The notes under the pieces are model-generated. The model had not been told where the DNA came from, searched no databases, and saw only the letters and a program-made list of their open reading frames with translations. Shown here one piece after another: positions 1 to 7,136 of a stretch of 10,100 nt of DNA (its first letter is position 1; every line of letters begins with the position of its first letter). The translations under genes and the position numbers were made by a program. The stretch is from positions 1-10,100 of the forward strand of contig JAUSPW010000498.1 of the NCBI GenBank assembly GCA_030652635.1. Direction: 5' to 3'. This stretch comes from Pseudohongiella sp. (lineage in GTDB: Bacteria > Pseudomonadota > Gammaproteobacteria > Pseudomonadales > Pseudohongiellaceae).

Positions 1-2024
1 GGAACAGAAAACGGTATTTTGGCGATCAAGACATGTTCACAATAACGACCGGGCAGATCCACACCCTCTGCAAAACTGGCCAGGCCAAAAATGATGCTTG
101 GTTCACCTGCGTCAACCCGTTGTCGATGCAAGGTCAACAACTGGGCTTTTTGGTAGTCATCCTGACATAAAATTACGGCGCGCAATTCTGCGGATACACC
201 TTCAAGCACATCCATCATTTGACGCCTGGAGCTGAACAACATCAGCGAGGCCTCATTGAGGTTTAAGACCTTTGGCAGCAATGCCACAATGGCTGCTGTA
301 TGAGCCCGGGCATCAGCAGGGTCACAGTTTAATCTCGGAATAATCAATTTAGCAGCGTTGGCATAATCAAACGGACTGCTGATCCGATGGTAAACCGTCT
401 GGGCAGGCAAACCTGCCCGCATGGCCAGTACATCAAATGTCCCGAGGGCCGACAGGGTTGCCGACGTTAACACCGCACCGGCACAACGCTGCCATAAGTG
501 TTCAATTAATGTCTGCGCGGCCAGCACTGGGCTGCAGCTAAGCTGAAAATCGCTTGGCTCTTGGTGGCTGGGATTAAAATCCCTTTTAAAAGCGCCGGCT
601 GAACCGGGGACGTTACCGGGGTTGATGGCACTCAGCCAACGGGCAGCGGGTGCTTCACCTGATACATCCGCGCGCGCAAACGCCTGCCATAATTTTTCGT
701 TACTTTCCGAGCGAGCCACCATGCCACCAATCACAGGGAACCATAACTCTGCTTGTTGGCGACCTGGTAAGGTATCCGCCTCTTCCATCTGTCTTCTGAG
801 GACCGCGCTGATGTCTCGCAGACCGCGGCTCAGTACGGTAAAACGAGAACCCAATTGTCGGGATTGCTCCTGCAGCGCGTCTGGTACGACACCCAATTCA
901 AAGGTCATGGTCTCCTGACCATCCTGTTGTCGCCCCTCGTTTGACCTGGATTCCCCCGTCGCCCTTTGATGATCTGTATACATCGGCTCCAGCATCATCA
1001 GTGCCTGCCCTAACTCCTCACTGGTTGCCCGGATAAGTGGATCAAGGTCTGCACACTCTCTACCGATAACAGCACTTTCAGGTAAACGTCCGTCGGCCAT
1101 GAGTTTTTTGAGAGTACGTGCCGATGAGTCCAGCCAGCCCAATGTGCTGCGCAGACGGGTAGTGGACGAAAAATGCTGATTGGTTTTGCCCGGTAAATGA
1201 TGGGCTTCATCAAAAATATAGATGGTGTCTTGAGGATCCGGAAGAATGACCCCGCCACCTAAGGCGAGATCGACCAGCACCAAATCATGATTGGCGATGA
1301 CACAGTCAACTTTCTGTACCTGCTCGCGCGCTTTGTAGAAAAAGCACCGGCTGAAGTTGCTGCACTTTTGGCCTGCACACTGACCTGATTCTACAGTCAC
1401 TGGTGCCCAGTCACGATCACTGACAATACCCTGCCAGTCATCCCGGTCACCTTGCCATTGGCCTGCACTGATTTTTTCCAGCATAAGCTCATAGAGCGCC
1501 AGATTGTTGTCCGTCGGACTATCGAGTAGTTCCCCAAACAATTCCAGCATCGCATCGTGGCTGGCGTTTCCGCGCAGCAATTGATCGAGCCGTGAAAGGC
1601 ACAAATACCGGCCTCGACCCTTTGCCAGAACGTAACTGAATGACAGGCCACTGTGCATCAGAATATCCGGAAGGTCCCGTAAGGAAACCTGTTCTTGCAA
1701 AGCAACCGTAGCAGTTGCCAGCACGACTTTTTTTCCAAGATGCCTGGCAAGTGGCAACGTCCCGAGCACGTAGGCCAGCGTCTTACCGGTTCCGGTACCG
1801 GCTTCAACGACCACAATGGGAATATCAGAGGCCGTGTCCGTCGATGTGTCAGCCATTTTGGGAAAATGGTCTTCAATCTCCGCACTGGGGGATTGTATTG
1901 CCGATAAAGCCTTGGCTATCTCCGCAATCATCAAGCGCTGTCCCGAGCGCGCGCGCAATGACTTCTGCGTCAGTATCTGCCGGTAGGCATTTTGAATTTC
2001 GTCCTTGATTTGATCTGAAAGCAT
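1..2024 (-). CDS. dinG: ATP-dependent DNA helicase DinG (C-terminus cut off by the window edge)
   Basis: This is a superfamily 2, XPD-like iron-sulfur helicase. In the family it unwinds DNA 5' to 3' and resolves R-loops, D-loops and forks, using ATP in the cytoplasm. The minus-strand frame is open from the ATG at 2024-2022 to the left edge, giving 674 complete codons. Visible motifs are a Q-motif-like RSGQR (residues 26-30), Walker A EAGTGTGKT (74-82), a DEAHH box (272-276), a TSAT motif (520-523) and EGVDLPG (653-659). Four cysteines at 142, 216, 221 and 227 have the same spacing (74, 5, 6) as the 4Fe-4S ligands of E. coli DinG. The final helicase motif with its QxxGRxxR arginines is not present and should lie beyond the left edge, together with several tens of further residues. 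A GGGA about 4 nt before the ATG supports the start. The gene is divergent from the DUF349 gene. I see no LexA box upstream, although dinG is SOS-regulated in E. coli. Confidence 0.95.
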   Translation of the reverse strand, partial: MLSDQIKDEIQNAYRQILTQKSLRARSGQRLMIAEIAKALSAIQSPSAEIEDHFPKMADTSTDTASDIPIVVVEAGTGTGKTLAYVLGTLPLARHLGKKVVLATATVALQEQVSLRDLPDILMHSGLSFSYVLAKGRGRYLCLSRLDQLLRGNASHDAMLELFGELLDSPTDNNLALYELMLEKISAGQWQGDRDDWQGIVSDRDWAPVTVESGQCAGQKCSNFSRCFFYKAREQVQKVDCVIANHDLVLVDLALGGGVILPDPQDTIYIFDEAHHLPGKTNQHFSSTTRLRSTLGWLDSSARTLKKLMADGRLPESAVIGRECADLDPLIRATSEELGQALMMLEPMYTDHQRATGESRSNEGRQQDGQETMTFELGVVPDALQEQSRQLGSRFTVLSRGLRDISAVLRRQMEEADTLPGRQQAELWFPVIGGMVARSESNEKLWQAFARADVSGEAPAARWLSAINPGNVPGSAGAFKRDFNPSHQEPSDFQLSCSPVLAAQTLIEHLWQRCAGAVLTSATLSALGTFDVLAMRAGLPAQTVYHRISSPFDYANAAKLIIPRLNCDPADARAHTAAIVALLPKVLNLNEASLMLFSSRRQMMDVLEGVSAELRAVILCQDDYQKAQLLTLHRQRVDAGEPSIIFGLASFAEGVDLPGRYCEHVLIAKIPFSV

Positions 2025-2077
2025 GATTTCCCAGCCTTGGTACTCCAGGCAAAGCAGGAGTAATGTCTTTAACGTCT

Positions 2078-2095
2078 GTGCTGTGATTATAGCAC
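2078..2095. promoter_or_regulatory. Small palindrome over the dinG -10, possible operator
   Basis: GTGCT and AGCAC form 5-bp inverted arms around an 8-nt centre, and the whole element covers the dinG -10 hexamer. Its position would suit a repressor site. However, the arms are short, part of the symmetry comes from the -10 itself, and the sequence does not fit the LexA consensus CTGT-N8-ACAG. No regulator can be named. Confidence 0.2.
2086..2094 (-). promoter_or_regulatory. Extended -10 promoter for dinG
   Basis: Read on the minus strand, TGCTATAAT is a perfect extended -10 element (TGn followed by consensus TATAAT). No good -35 is present 17 bp upstream (CACGTA), which is tolerable for extended -10 promoters. 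Transcription would begin near 2079 and leave a leader of about 55 nt before the dinG start codon. The assignment rests on sequence match and position only. Confidence 0.55.
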
Positions 2096-2100
2096 CCGTC

Positions 2101-2109
2101 TGCTATGAT
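2101..2109 (+). promoter_or_regulatory. Extended -10 promoter for the DUF349 gene
   Basis: TGCTATGAT matches an extended -10 element (TGn plus TATGAT, five of six against TATAAT). The hexamer at the -35 position (CTGTGA, 2081-2086) is poor. A start near 2116 would give a short leader of about 23 nt that still contains the AGGGAG ribosome-binding site at 2122-2127. This element lies back to back with the dinG -10, so polymerase footprints at the two promoters would overlap. Confidence 0.45.
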
Positions 2110-2138
2110 ACGTGGCCGATCAGGGAGAGCAGTGATTT

Positions 2139-4184
2139 ATGACTTCGTCGACTACCGATAATACCGAGAAAACTCAGGAACAAGTGCCAACTACGGACGC
2201 TGAATCCACAGTGGTGTCTGCTCAACCAGCAGAGCCTATAGAATGTGTTGCGTCAGCAGAACCTGCAGAATCTACAGAATCTACAGAATCTACAGAACTT
2301 GCCGAGTCAGTTGAGCCTGCAGAACCGGCTGTTGATTCCGTGGAGCTGGGTTCTGATCCTGTTCAAACCGCGAAGCCGGTCGATAAACGTTCCGAGTCCG
2401 AGAAGCTGCAGAGCGCAATACACGGTACCTCTTACAAAGATCAACCTACTTTGTTGGCATTAAAGCGCAGGCTTGAGCGTCTGCAGGTCATGAGCGCGGA
2501 AAGTGCCACGCCAGACGAAAGCCTGGCAGCGTTGTCAGACGTGCTTGAGCGGCGATTGACTGAGTACAGTAATTGGCAGAAGAAACTGGTGCAGGAAATC
2601 GAGCAAGGCATTGCGCAGGTGACCGCCCGTATCGCCGATGGCAAAGTGACTGAAGCTCAGAGTCAACTTGATCGCAACCACAGCCAGCTGAAACGCATCA
2701 ATCCAGATGATCAGGCCATATTGATTGCGGCGATTACACCTCTGCGTGAAGAGTTGGCAAGGTTACTCGACTGGAAAAAATTTGCCTCGTCCGAAAAGAA
2801 AAAAGAATTGATCGACAAAATGCAGGCGCTGACTGACAACACGACTCAGCCCGCTCAGAAAGCCAAGTTGATCCGTGCCCTTCAAGATGAATGGAAAACC
2901 CTGGGTCATTCAGACGACAACGATGGATTGTGGAATCAATTCAGTGAACTCGCGCGAGTTGCCTTTGAGCCCTGCAAACTCTATTTCAAAGAGCGCAAAG
3001 ATCAACAGGCCGGCAATTTGATCGCCCGCAACAACATCTGCGAACAGCTTGAGGCGTATGCCGTCACCATCAAAGAAACTGGTGTTAATCTGAATGAATT
3101 AACTCGCCTGGAAAATCAGGCCCGTGACGACTGGAAGAAATATGCGCCCGTTGCGCAAAACAAGATTAATGCGTTGCAGGAACGTTTTAATGCTGTGTTG
3201 ACAGAGTTACGACAACATCGACGCCATGCCATGCAATCTCACAATACCGCTAAAGTGGCATTGATCGAACAAGCAAAAGCACTGGTGACCAGTGACGATA
3301 TTGCTGCCGCCATTCAACAGGCCAAGGCTTTGCAACAACAATGGAAAGATCTTGGTCCAGGTTCGTTCAAAGATGATCGTAAACTTTGGACTGATTTCAG
3401 GGCGGCATGTGATGCACTTTTCGCTAGACGCGATGAAGTCAATAAAGAAAAACGGCAACAGGTACGAGGTAATACCTCTCCAGCAAAAGATATACTGAAA
3501 TCGATCACCGCACTGTTAGCACTGGATGATGAAGCTTTCAGTGAATCTCGATCAAAGTTTTCTGCACTCTCTGAGAGTTTTAAAGAAGCACTGACGCCAG
3601 ATCTTAAAAACGAACGCAAGGCGCTGCAGGAGCAGTTCAGCAAACTCTCCAAACAGTTTGATGCTCGTCTGCGAGCAACGCCGGATCGCAAGACCTTGCA
3701 GCTTTTACAACACGTTCAGGCGCAGGCTGATTTCTGCGATGCCTTGGAAGCTGAACTCATATCCGGCAACACATTGCCCGATTCAGCAGAGAACCTGGAG
3801 CAGCAGTGGAGTGCGCTGGAGACGGTTTCGGATGACACGCTGGAACAGTTGCTGAAAAAGCGATTCCAGCAGCTTGTAAAAGGCACATCTGATGCGGACA
3901 GCTGGGCTGCAGTTCTGGATAAACAAGATCTGCGTGCACGAGAGCTGTGTGTGGAAGCCGAGATTATGCTGGGCGCCGACACACCTGCCGCAGACAAAGC
4001 GATTCGCATGCAACAACAGTTGAACCAATTACAACGCGGACTTGGCAGAGCGCCTTTGTCTCAGAAAGAAAAGGTCCAGCGCTTGCAATCTATTGAGCTG
4101 CAAGTGCTTGCGATGGGTCCATTATCCAAATTAAATCGTTCGAGTATTGAACAGCGTTTGCAGCAGCTCAAACAAAAACTGTGA
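2139..4184 (+). CDS. DUF349 domain protein with an acidic repeat-bearing N-terminus
   Basis: This is a 681-residue protein of unknown function. Residues 1 to about 85 are low complexity, rich in Glu, Ser, Thr, Ala and Pro, include three EST triplets (44-52), and are probably disordered. The rest is highly charged and rich in Gln, Leu, Lys and Glu, and reads as long helices or coiled coil. DUF349-like repeats are visible as W-K-x-L-G followed by an LW-x-x-F block with C, F and charged residues: one around residues 250-310 (LW at 264-265) and one around 400-450 (LW at 416-417). A weaker unit lies between them near 330-370. No signal peptide, membrane segment or catalytic motif is visible, so it is probably cytosolic. 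The ATG at 2139 has AGGGAG 11 nt upstream. The gene is divergent from dinG and convergent with the acyltransferase gene, so it is probably transcribed alone. Family membership is recognised from memory of the repeat pattern; the function is unknown. Confidence 0.85.
   Translation: MTSSTTDNTEKTQEQVPTTDAESTVVSAQPAEPIECVASAEPAESTESTESTELAESVEPAEPAVDSVELGSDPVQTAKPVDKRSESEKLQSAIHGTSYKDQPTLLALKRRLERLQVMSAESATPDESLAALSDVLERRLTEYSNWQKKLVQEIEQGIAQVTARIADGKVTEAQSQLDRNHSQLKRINPDDQAILIAAITPLREELARLLDWKKFASSEKKKELIDKMQALTDNTTQPAQKAKLIRALQDEWKTLGHSDDNDGLWNQFSELARVAFEPCKLYFKERKDQQAGNLIARNNICEQLEAYAVTIKETGVNLNELTRLENQARDDWKKYAPVAQNKINALQERFNAVLTELRQHRRHAMQSHNTAKVALIEQAKALVTSDDIAAAIQQAKALQQQWKDLGPGSFKDDRKLWTDFRAACDALFARRDEVNKEKRQQVRGNTSPAKDILKSITALLALDDEAFSESRSKFSALSESFKEALTPDLKNERKALQEQFSKLSKQFDARLRATPDRKTLQLLQHVQAQADFCDALEAELISGNTLPDSAENLEQQWSALETVSDDTLEQLLKKRFQQLVKGTSDADSWAAVLDKQDLRARELCVEAEIMLGADTPAADKAIRMQQQLNQLQRGLGRAPLSQKEKVQRLQSIELQVLAMGPLSKLNRSSIEQRLQQLKQKL
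2268..2294 (+). repeat. Three perfect tandem 9-bp repeats inside the DUF349 gene
   Basis: The unit GAATCTACA occurs three times in a row with no mismatch. It is preceded by a degenerate unit GAACCTGCA (2259-2267) and followed by a diverged GAACTTGCC. Each unit encodes Glu-Ser-Thr, so the repeat adds whole triplets (residues 44-52) and would stay in frame if the copy number changed. It lies in the acidic, probably disordered N-terminus. Confidence 0.9.
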
Positions 4185-4202
4185 GCTATAGGCTTTGAGC
4201 TT

Positions 4203-4238
4203 GAGCGGTTTACGCAGATAATCTGCGGTAAACCGCTC
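4203..4238. terminator. Bulged 36-nt hairpin between convergent genes
   Basis: The arms GAGCGGTTTAC (4203-4213) and GTAAACCGCTC (4228-4238) pair perfectly. Inside them GCAGA (4214-4218) pairs with TCTGC (4222-4226) around a TAA loop. The stem is thus 16 bp with a single unpaired G at 4227 or 4228. It begins 18 nt after the DUF349 gene stop and ends 16 nt before the acyltransferase stop on the other strand. That position suits a shared bidirectional terminator or a 3'-end stabiliser. Neither strand shows a proper T-tract after the stem (CTTGAACT on the plus strand), so classical intrinsic termination is uncertain. Confidence 0.6.
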
Positions 4239-4254
4239 TTGAACTAGGGTGTAT

Positions 4255-5415
4255 TTAGGTCGCTTGTGCGTAACGACTAAAAAACGGATTGGCATACATC
4301 TGCAATACATAACGCCGGATCTTTGGATCCATTGCTGCTATACGACTCTCAAACCGTATTTTTACCGCAGGATCTATCACAAAGTCTGTCAGTACGCTGC
4401 ATCCTTCATCCGTCAAGCTTGGAATGAGGCTTGAATCCAAGTCACGAAGCTGATTGACCGCCAGTACATTGGTGGCGTGCATGTGGTAATTTTGGATGAT
4501 CTGAGCATCTACCAGGCGCGCAATCGCTTCGTCATCATCCGAATCCAGGATCAATTCCTGCCCAAATGCCACATGGACATGCCCTTTGAAGCCGATCATA
4601 CCGGTGACAATGCTGTTGATATCGCTTTGTTCGTCTTTCTGATAACTGCCCAGTTCAATTTTTTGATACAGCTCGTTGCCCTTTAAAACATCGCAGGCAT
4701 CAAACTCGTAAGAGATCGAAACAGGAATGATATGCAGCGCTTGCAGGGCTTCCGCCAAAGGTTTGGGACGAGGCGCCAGTGCCAGCATCTTCAGCAGTGC
4801 GGTTTCAGTTTTATCGATACCATCTTTTGCACGCCCTTCCCTTTGCGCGATCCAGACATTGCATTGTGTTGCAACACAGTGATGAATGTACTCTGATAGT
4901 TGTTTGGAAGACTTTAATAACTCTCGTCCTTTTAAAGAGCGTTTTACGATAAAACTTTTGTTCAAGCGCATGAGATCACTCACAAACGCCCGCTTTAAAA
5001 GATTGTCGCCAATGGCTATATAAAGGGTGTCAAAACCTGCGTGGTATAACATGTAGTTTACAAAAGCCGGATCCATGGCTATGTCGCGGTGATTGCTGAT
5101 AAACAGATAGGATCTCTCACGCGAGAGCCCTTCCAGGCCGCTATGCGTCAACGCCGTGGTTGTCCGCTCAATCATCTTGTCCATGTACAAGGCAATGATG
5201 TCTTGCATGGATTTTACATCATTGACTTTTTTTAACTGTGCAGTCAGTTTTCTACGTGCCATCCAGCACAATGGCCCTGGCGCAAGTTTGAACAGACGGG
5301 GGTAGCTAAACCCGGCGATGCTGCGGATAAAATCGGTGTCAGCAAGCAATGAATCCAGCACGGGACGAATTTCATCATTGTTGTAGGGTCTGATATCTTT
5401 GAACGGATCAGTCAT
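4255..5415 (-). CDS. PlsC-like 1-acylglycerol-3-phosphate acyltransferase family protein
   Basis: This 386-residue protein belongs to the glycerolipid acyltransferase superfamily, whose members move an acyl chain to a glycerol-phosphate or lysophospholipid acceptor at the inner membrane. Visible blocks are SNHRDIAMDP (107-116, motif I with the catalytic His109), LNKSFIVKRS (151-160, motif II-like), VWIAQREGRAKDG (187-199, motif III with the EGR core) and PVSISYEFDACD (231-242, motif IV-like). It is longer than typical PlsC (about 240-260 residues), with roughly 100 residues before motif I and about 140 after motif IV. The acidic residue is five positions after His109 (H-x5-D) rather than four. 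No clear transmembrane helix is visible. The in-frame TAA directly before the ATG at 5415 excludes a longer start; the ribosome-binding site is weak (AGG, 10 nt upstream). It lies downstream of sbcB on the same strand. The substrate is not known. Confidence 0.82.
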   Translation of the reverse strand: MTDPFKDIRPYNNDEIRPVLDSLLADTDFIRSIAGFSYPRLFKLAPGPLCWMARRKLTAQLKKVNDVKSMQDIIALYMDKMIERTTTALTHSGLEGLSRERSYLFISNHRDIAMDPAFVNYMLYHAGFDTLYIAIGDNLLKRAFVSDLMRLNKSFIVKRSLKGRELLKSSKQLSEYIHHCVATQCNVWIAQREGRAKDGIDKTETALLKMLALAPRPKPLAEALQALHIIPVSISYEFDACDVLKGNELYQKIELGSYQKDEQSDINSIVTGMIGFKGHVHVAFGQELILDSDDDEAIARLVDAQIIQNYHMHATNVLAVNQLRDLDSSLIPSLTDEGCSVLTDFVIDPAVKIRFESRIAAMDPKIRRYVLQMYANPFFSRYAQAT

Positions 5416-5495
5416 TTACGATCAGCCTGCTTTGCGGGACGCTGTTGTTGTGATTTGTATGCTACTACGCAGATGCTGCGCTCCGACGCCGCGCG

Positions 5496-5524
5496 ATTCT
5501 ACCGATTTTGTCTGGCTCAGGCAA
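5496..5524 (-). promoter_or_regulatory. Sigma70-like promoter for the acyltransferase gene
   Basis: On the minus strand, TTGCCT (5524-5519) is followed after exactly 17 bp by TAGAAT (5501-5496). The -35 matches four of six bases and the -10 five of six. Transcription would start near 5489 with a leader of about 74 nt. This suggests the acyltransferase gene can be transcribed separately from sbcB. I saw no strong terminator between the two genes, so readthrough from sbcB is also possible. Confidence 0.45.
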
Positions 5525-5542
5525 ACAAGGCACTGTGGCCAT

Positions 5543-7033
5543 TCAGCCTGTTTTGGGTGCGGCCCATTGTTCAAGCGTCGTCAGCCATTGCTCGAGGGCG
5601 TTTAATATGTTGTGGCTTTGACTGTCCGTATTCTGTAATCGTTCCTGCTGAATTGCAGCACGACAGGAAAAAAGGTTGAGCACATGGGATTCATGAACTT
5701 CGTTGGAATTCAGACATTTTTTCCAGCAATATTGCTGCCAACGGTTTAGTTCATCCGCATTCAAACTTGACTGGAAGTTGCGCGCACGGTAACGAAACAA
5801 CATCTCAGCCAGGCGACTGTCTTTAAACTGGCTTTCAAGTTGATTGTGCTGGTTTGCCAGTTCAGAGGCCGTCATGGTGCGTAGTTTAAGCATCAGCCGT
5901 TTATCCGAATCACTGAAAAATCCACCTGAATACAGTTGCTCATCAGGATCCTGTTCAGCCTCTGATACTGAGTCAAACATCTGTGCCTTGATGTTTATTG
6001 CTGACAGCAATTCACGGGTGAATTGTTTGGATTTGCGCAAAAGATCCCAGTGTTTGCGGGCCTCAGACCAGTTGATGTGAGATTGAATTTTGCGATCCGA
6101 ATCAAGCACTGACATCGGTGCAATGACCGGGCAACGGTTGGTATGCAGCACTGAGACAGGTAACCTGCCCTCGCCTTCCGCCAGATTTTTTTGAGCCACA
6201 AAGAGCTTCTGGGCAAGTTGTTCCGCATTCATGCCCAGCCAGGGAGAGGGATCAATAGACAGGTCATAAACGATAATTCCATTGTTTTCTTGTGGATGTG
6301 CTGCCAGCGGCATGATCAAAGCCATACATGCATTTTTGGCAGGATAGACAGATGAGATATGCAGAATTGGTTTCTGTGTTTGTAAATCCACCATGGCCTG
6401 CACCTGATGTTTGCTGCGCAGGTCAAATGCATACTGAAAGAGCTTGGGCTGCGCAGTGCGTACTTTGCGCGCCAGCGCGATGGTTGCCCGCACATCCGAC
6501 AAGGCATCGTGGGCCTCGTCGTGCATCAGATTGTTCGCTTTGCTCAAGGCTTCAAGTTTAAAAACCGGTGTGCCGTCGTCCAGGCGCGGCCAGTTGACGC
6601 CCTCGGGGCGCACCGCGTAGCACAAGCGTACAGTGTCAATAATGTCCCAACGGCTGTTGCCGTTTTTCCATTCCCGTTCATAGGGGTCATAAAAATTCCG
6701 ATACAACAATTGCCGACTGAGTTCGTCATCAAAACGAATGTTGTTGTAGCCTGCGACGCAGGTCTGCGCCTTTGAAAATTCTTCATGAATGCGCCTTACA
6801 AACTCCGCCTCGGGGAGGCCATGTTTTTGCGCATAATAGGGTGTAATGCCGGTTATCAGACAGGCTTTTGGATGTGGCAGTCGGTCGGGAGGCGGTTGGC
6901 AGTACAGCATCAATGGCTGGTCTATTTCTTCTAGAGCCAAATCAGTACGCACACCGGCAAACTGTGACGCCCTGTCACGCCGGGGATCTGCACCCCATGA
7001 CTCATAGTCATGCCAGTAAATACTTGCTGCCAT
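5543..7033 (-). CDS. sbcB: Exodeoxyribonuclease I (3'-5' single-strand DNA exonuclease)
   Basis: Exonuclease I degrades single-stranded DNA 3' to 5' to mononucleotides and acts in mismatch repair and recombination, typically together with single-strand-binding protein. The 496-residue length is close to E. coli SbcB (475). The DEDDh catalytic set is complete: Asp9 and Glu11 in HDYESWG, Asp102 in GYNNIRFDDE, and His175 and Asp180 in HDALSDVRAT. These correspond to E. coli D15, E17, D108, H181 and D186 with a constant offset of six. The central LYSGGFFSDSDKRLM block and the C-terminal RYRARNF and helical region are also as expected for the family. AGGA 8 nt before the ATG at 7033 supports the start. 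The gene is divergent from pyrB and is followed on the same strand, after 127 bp, by the acyltransferase gene. Confidence 0.96.
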   Translation of the reverse strand: MAASIYWHDYESWGADPRRDRASQFAGVRTDLALEEIDQPLMLYCQPPPDRLPHPKACLITGITPYYAQKHGLPEAEFVRRIHEEFSKAQTCVAGYNNIRFDDELSRQLLYRNFYDPYEREWKNGNSRWDIIDTVRLCYAVRPEGVNWPRLDDGTPVFKLEALSKANNLMHDEAHDALSDVRATIALARKVRTAQPKLFQYAFDLRSKHQVQAMVDLQTQKPILHISSVYPAKNACMALIMPLAAHPQENNGIIVYDLSIDPSPWLGMNAEQLAQKLFVAQKNLAEGEGRLPVSVLHTNRCPVIAPMSVLDSDRKIQSHINWSEARKHWDLLRKSKQFTRELLSAINIKAQMFDSVSEAEQDPDEQLYSGGFFSDSDKRLMLKLRTMTASELANQHNQLESQFKDSRLAEMLFRYRARNFQSSLNADELNRWQQYCWKKCLNSNEVHESHVLNLFSCRAAIQQERLQNTDSQSHNILNALEQWLTTLEQWAAPKTG

Positions 7034-7054
7034 TGGATATTCCTGAAAGAGGCA

Positions 7055-7063
7055 AATATAACA
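7055..7063 (-). promoter_or_regulatory. Extended -10 promoter candidate for sbcB
   Basis: Read on the minus strand, TGTTATATT is a TGn plus TATATT element, five of six against the -10 consensus. No clear -35 is visible at 17 bp. A start near 7048 would leave a leader of only about 15 nt, which still includes the AGGA ribosome-binding site at 7044-7041. Confidence 0.35.
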
Positions 7064-7065
7064 TA

Positions 7066-7095
7066 TTCAGACAGCCACCCGTTCTGTAGTAATAT
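7066..7095 (+). promoter_or_regulatory. Weak sigma70-like promoter candidate for pyrB
   Basis: TTCAGA (7066-7071) and TAATAT (7090-7095) are separated by 18 bp. Just after the -10 lies a small inverted repeat, TCGTC-AGTCA-GACGA (7095-7109), which would overlap the transcription start. I see no leader peptide with a UTP-sensing attenuator like that of E. coli pyrBI; the leader is too short for it. Both elements are weak and rest on position and partial match. Confidence 0.3.
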
Positions 7096-7136
7096 CGTCA
7101 GTCAGACGACAACGCTTACCAAAGGACGCCCGCCTT

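Noticed and set aside
622..918. A 98-codon plus-strand open frame inside dinG.
   Set aside because: It lies entirely antisense to the conserved helicase coding frame, shows no recognisable motif and has no ribosome-binding site of note.
1010..1907. Several short open frames overlapping the left part of the window on both strands, which could suggest a broken gene.
   Set aside because: The minus-strand frame starting at 2024 is uninterrupted to position 1 and carries all expected DinG motifs in order. The short frames are shadows, and dinG is intact as far as the window shows.
2071..2100. A possible LexA (SOS) box upstream of dinG.
   Set aside because: CTGT occurs at 2076-2079 and 2081-2084, but neither is followed after 8 nt by anything close to ACAG. 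The local palindrome is GTGCT-N8-AGCAC, which does not fit the consensus.
3314..4028. Antisense open frames within the DUF349 gene.
   Set aside because: Their Ser, Cys and Arg-rich composition is what the reverse complement of a Gln, Leu and Ala-rich coding sequence produces. Nothing in them looks like a protein family.
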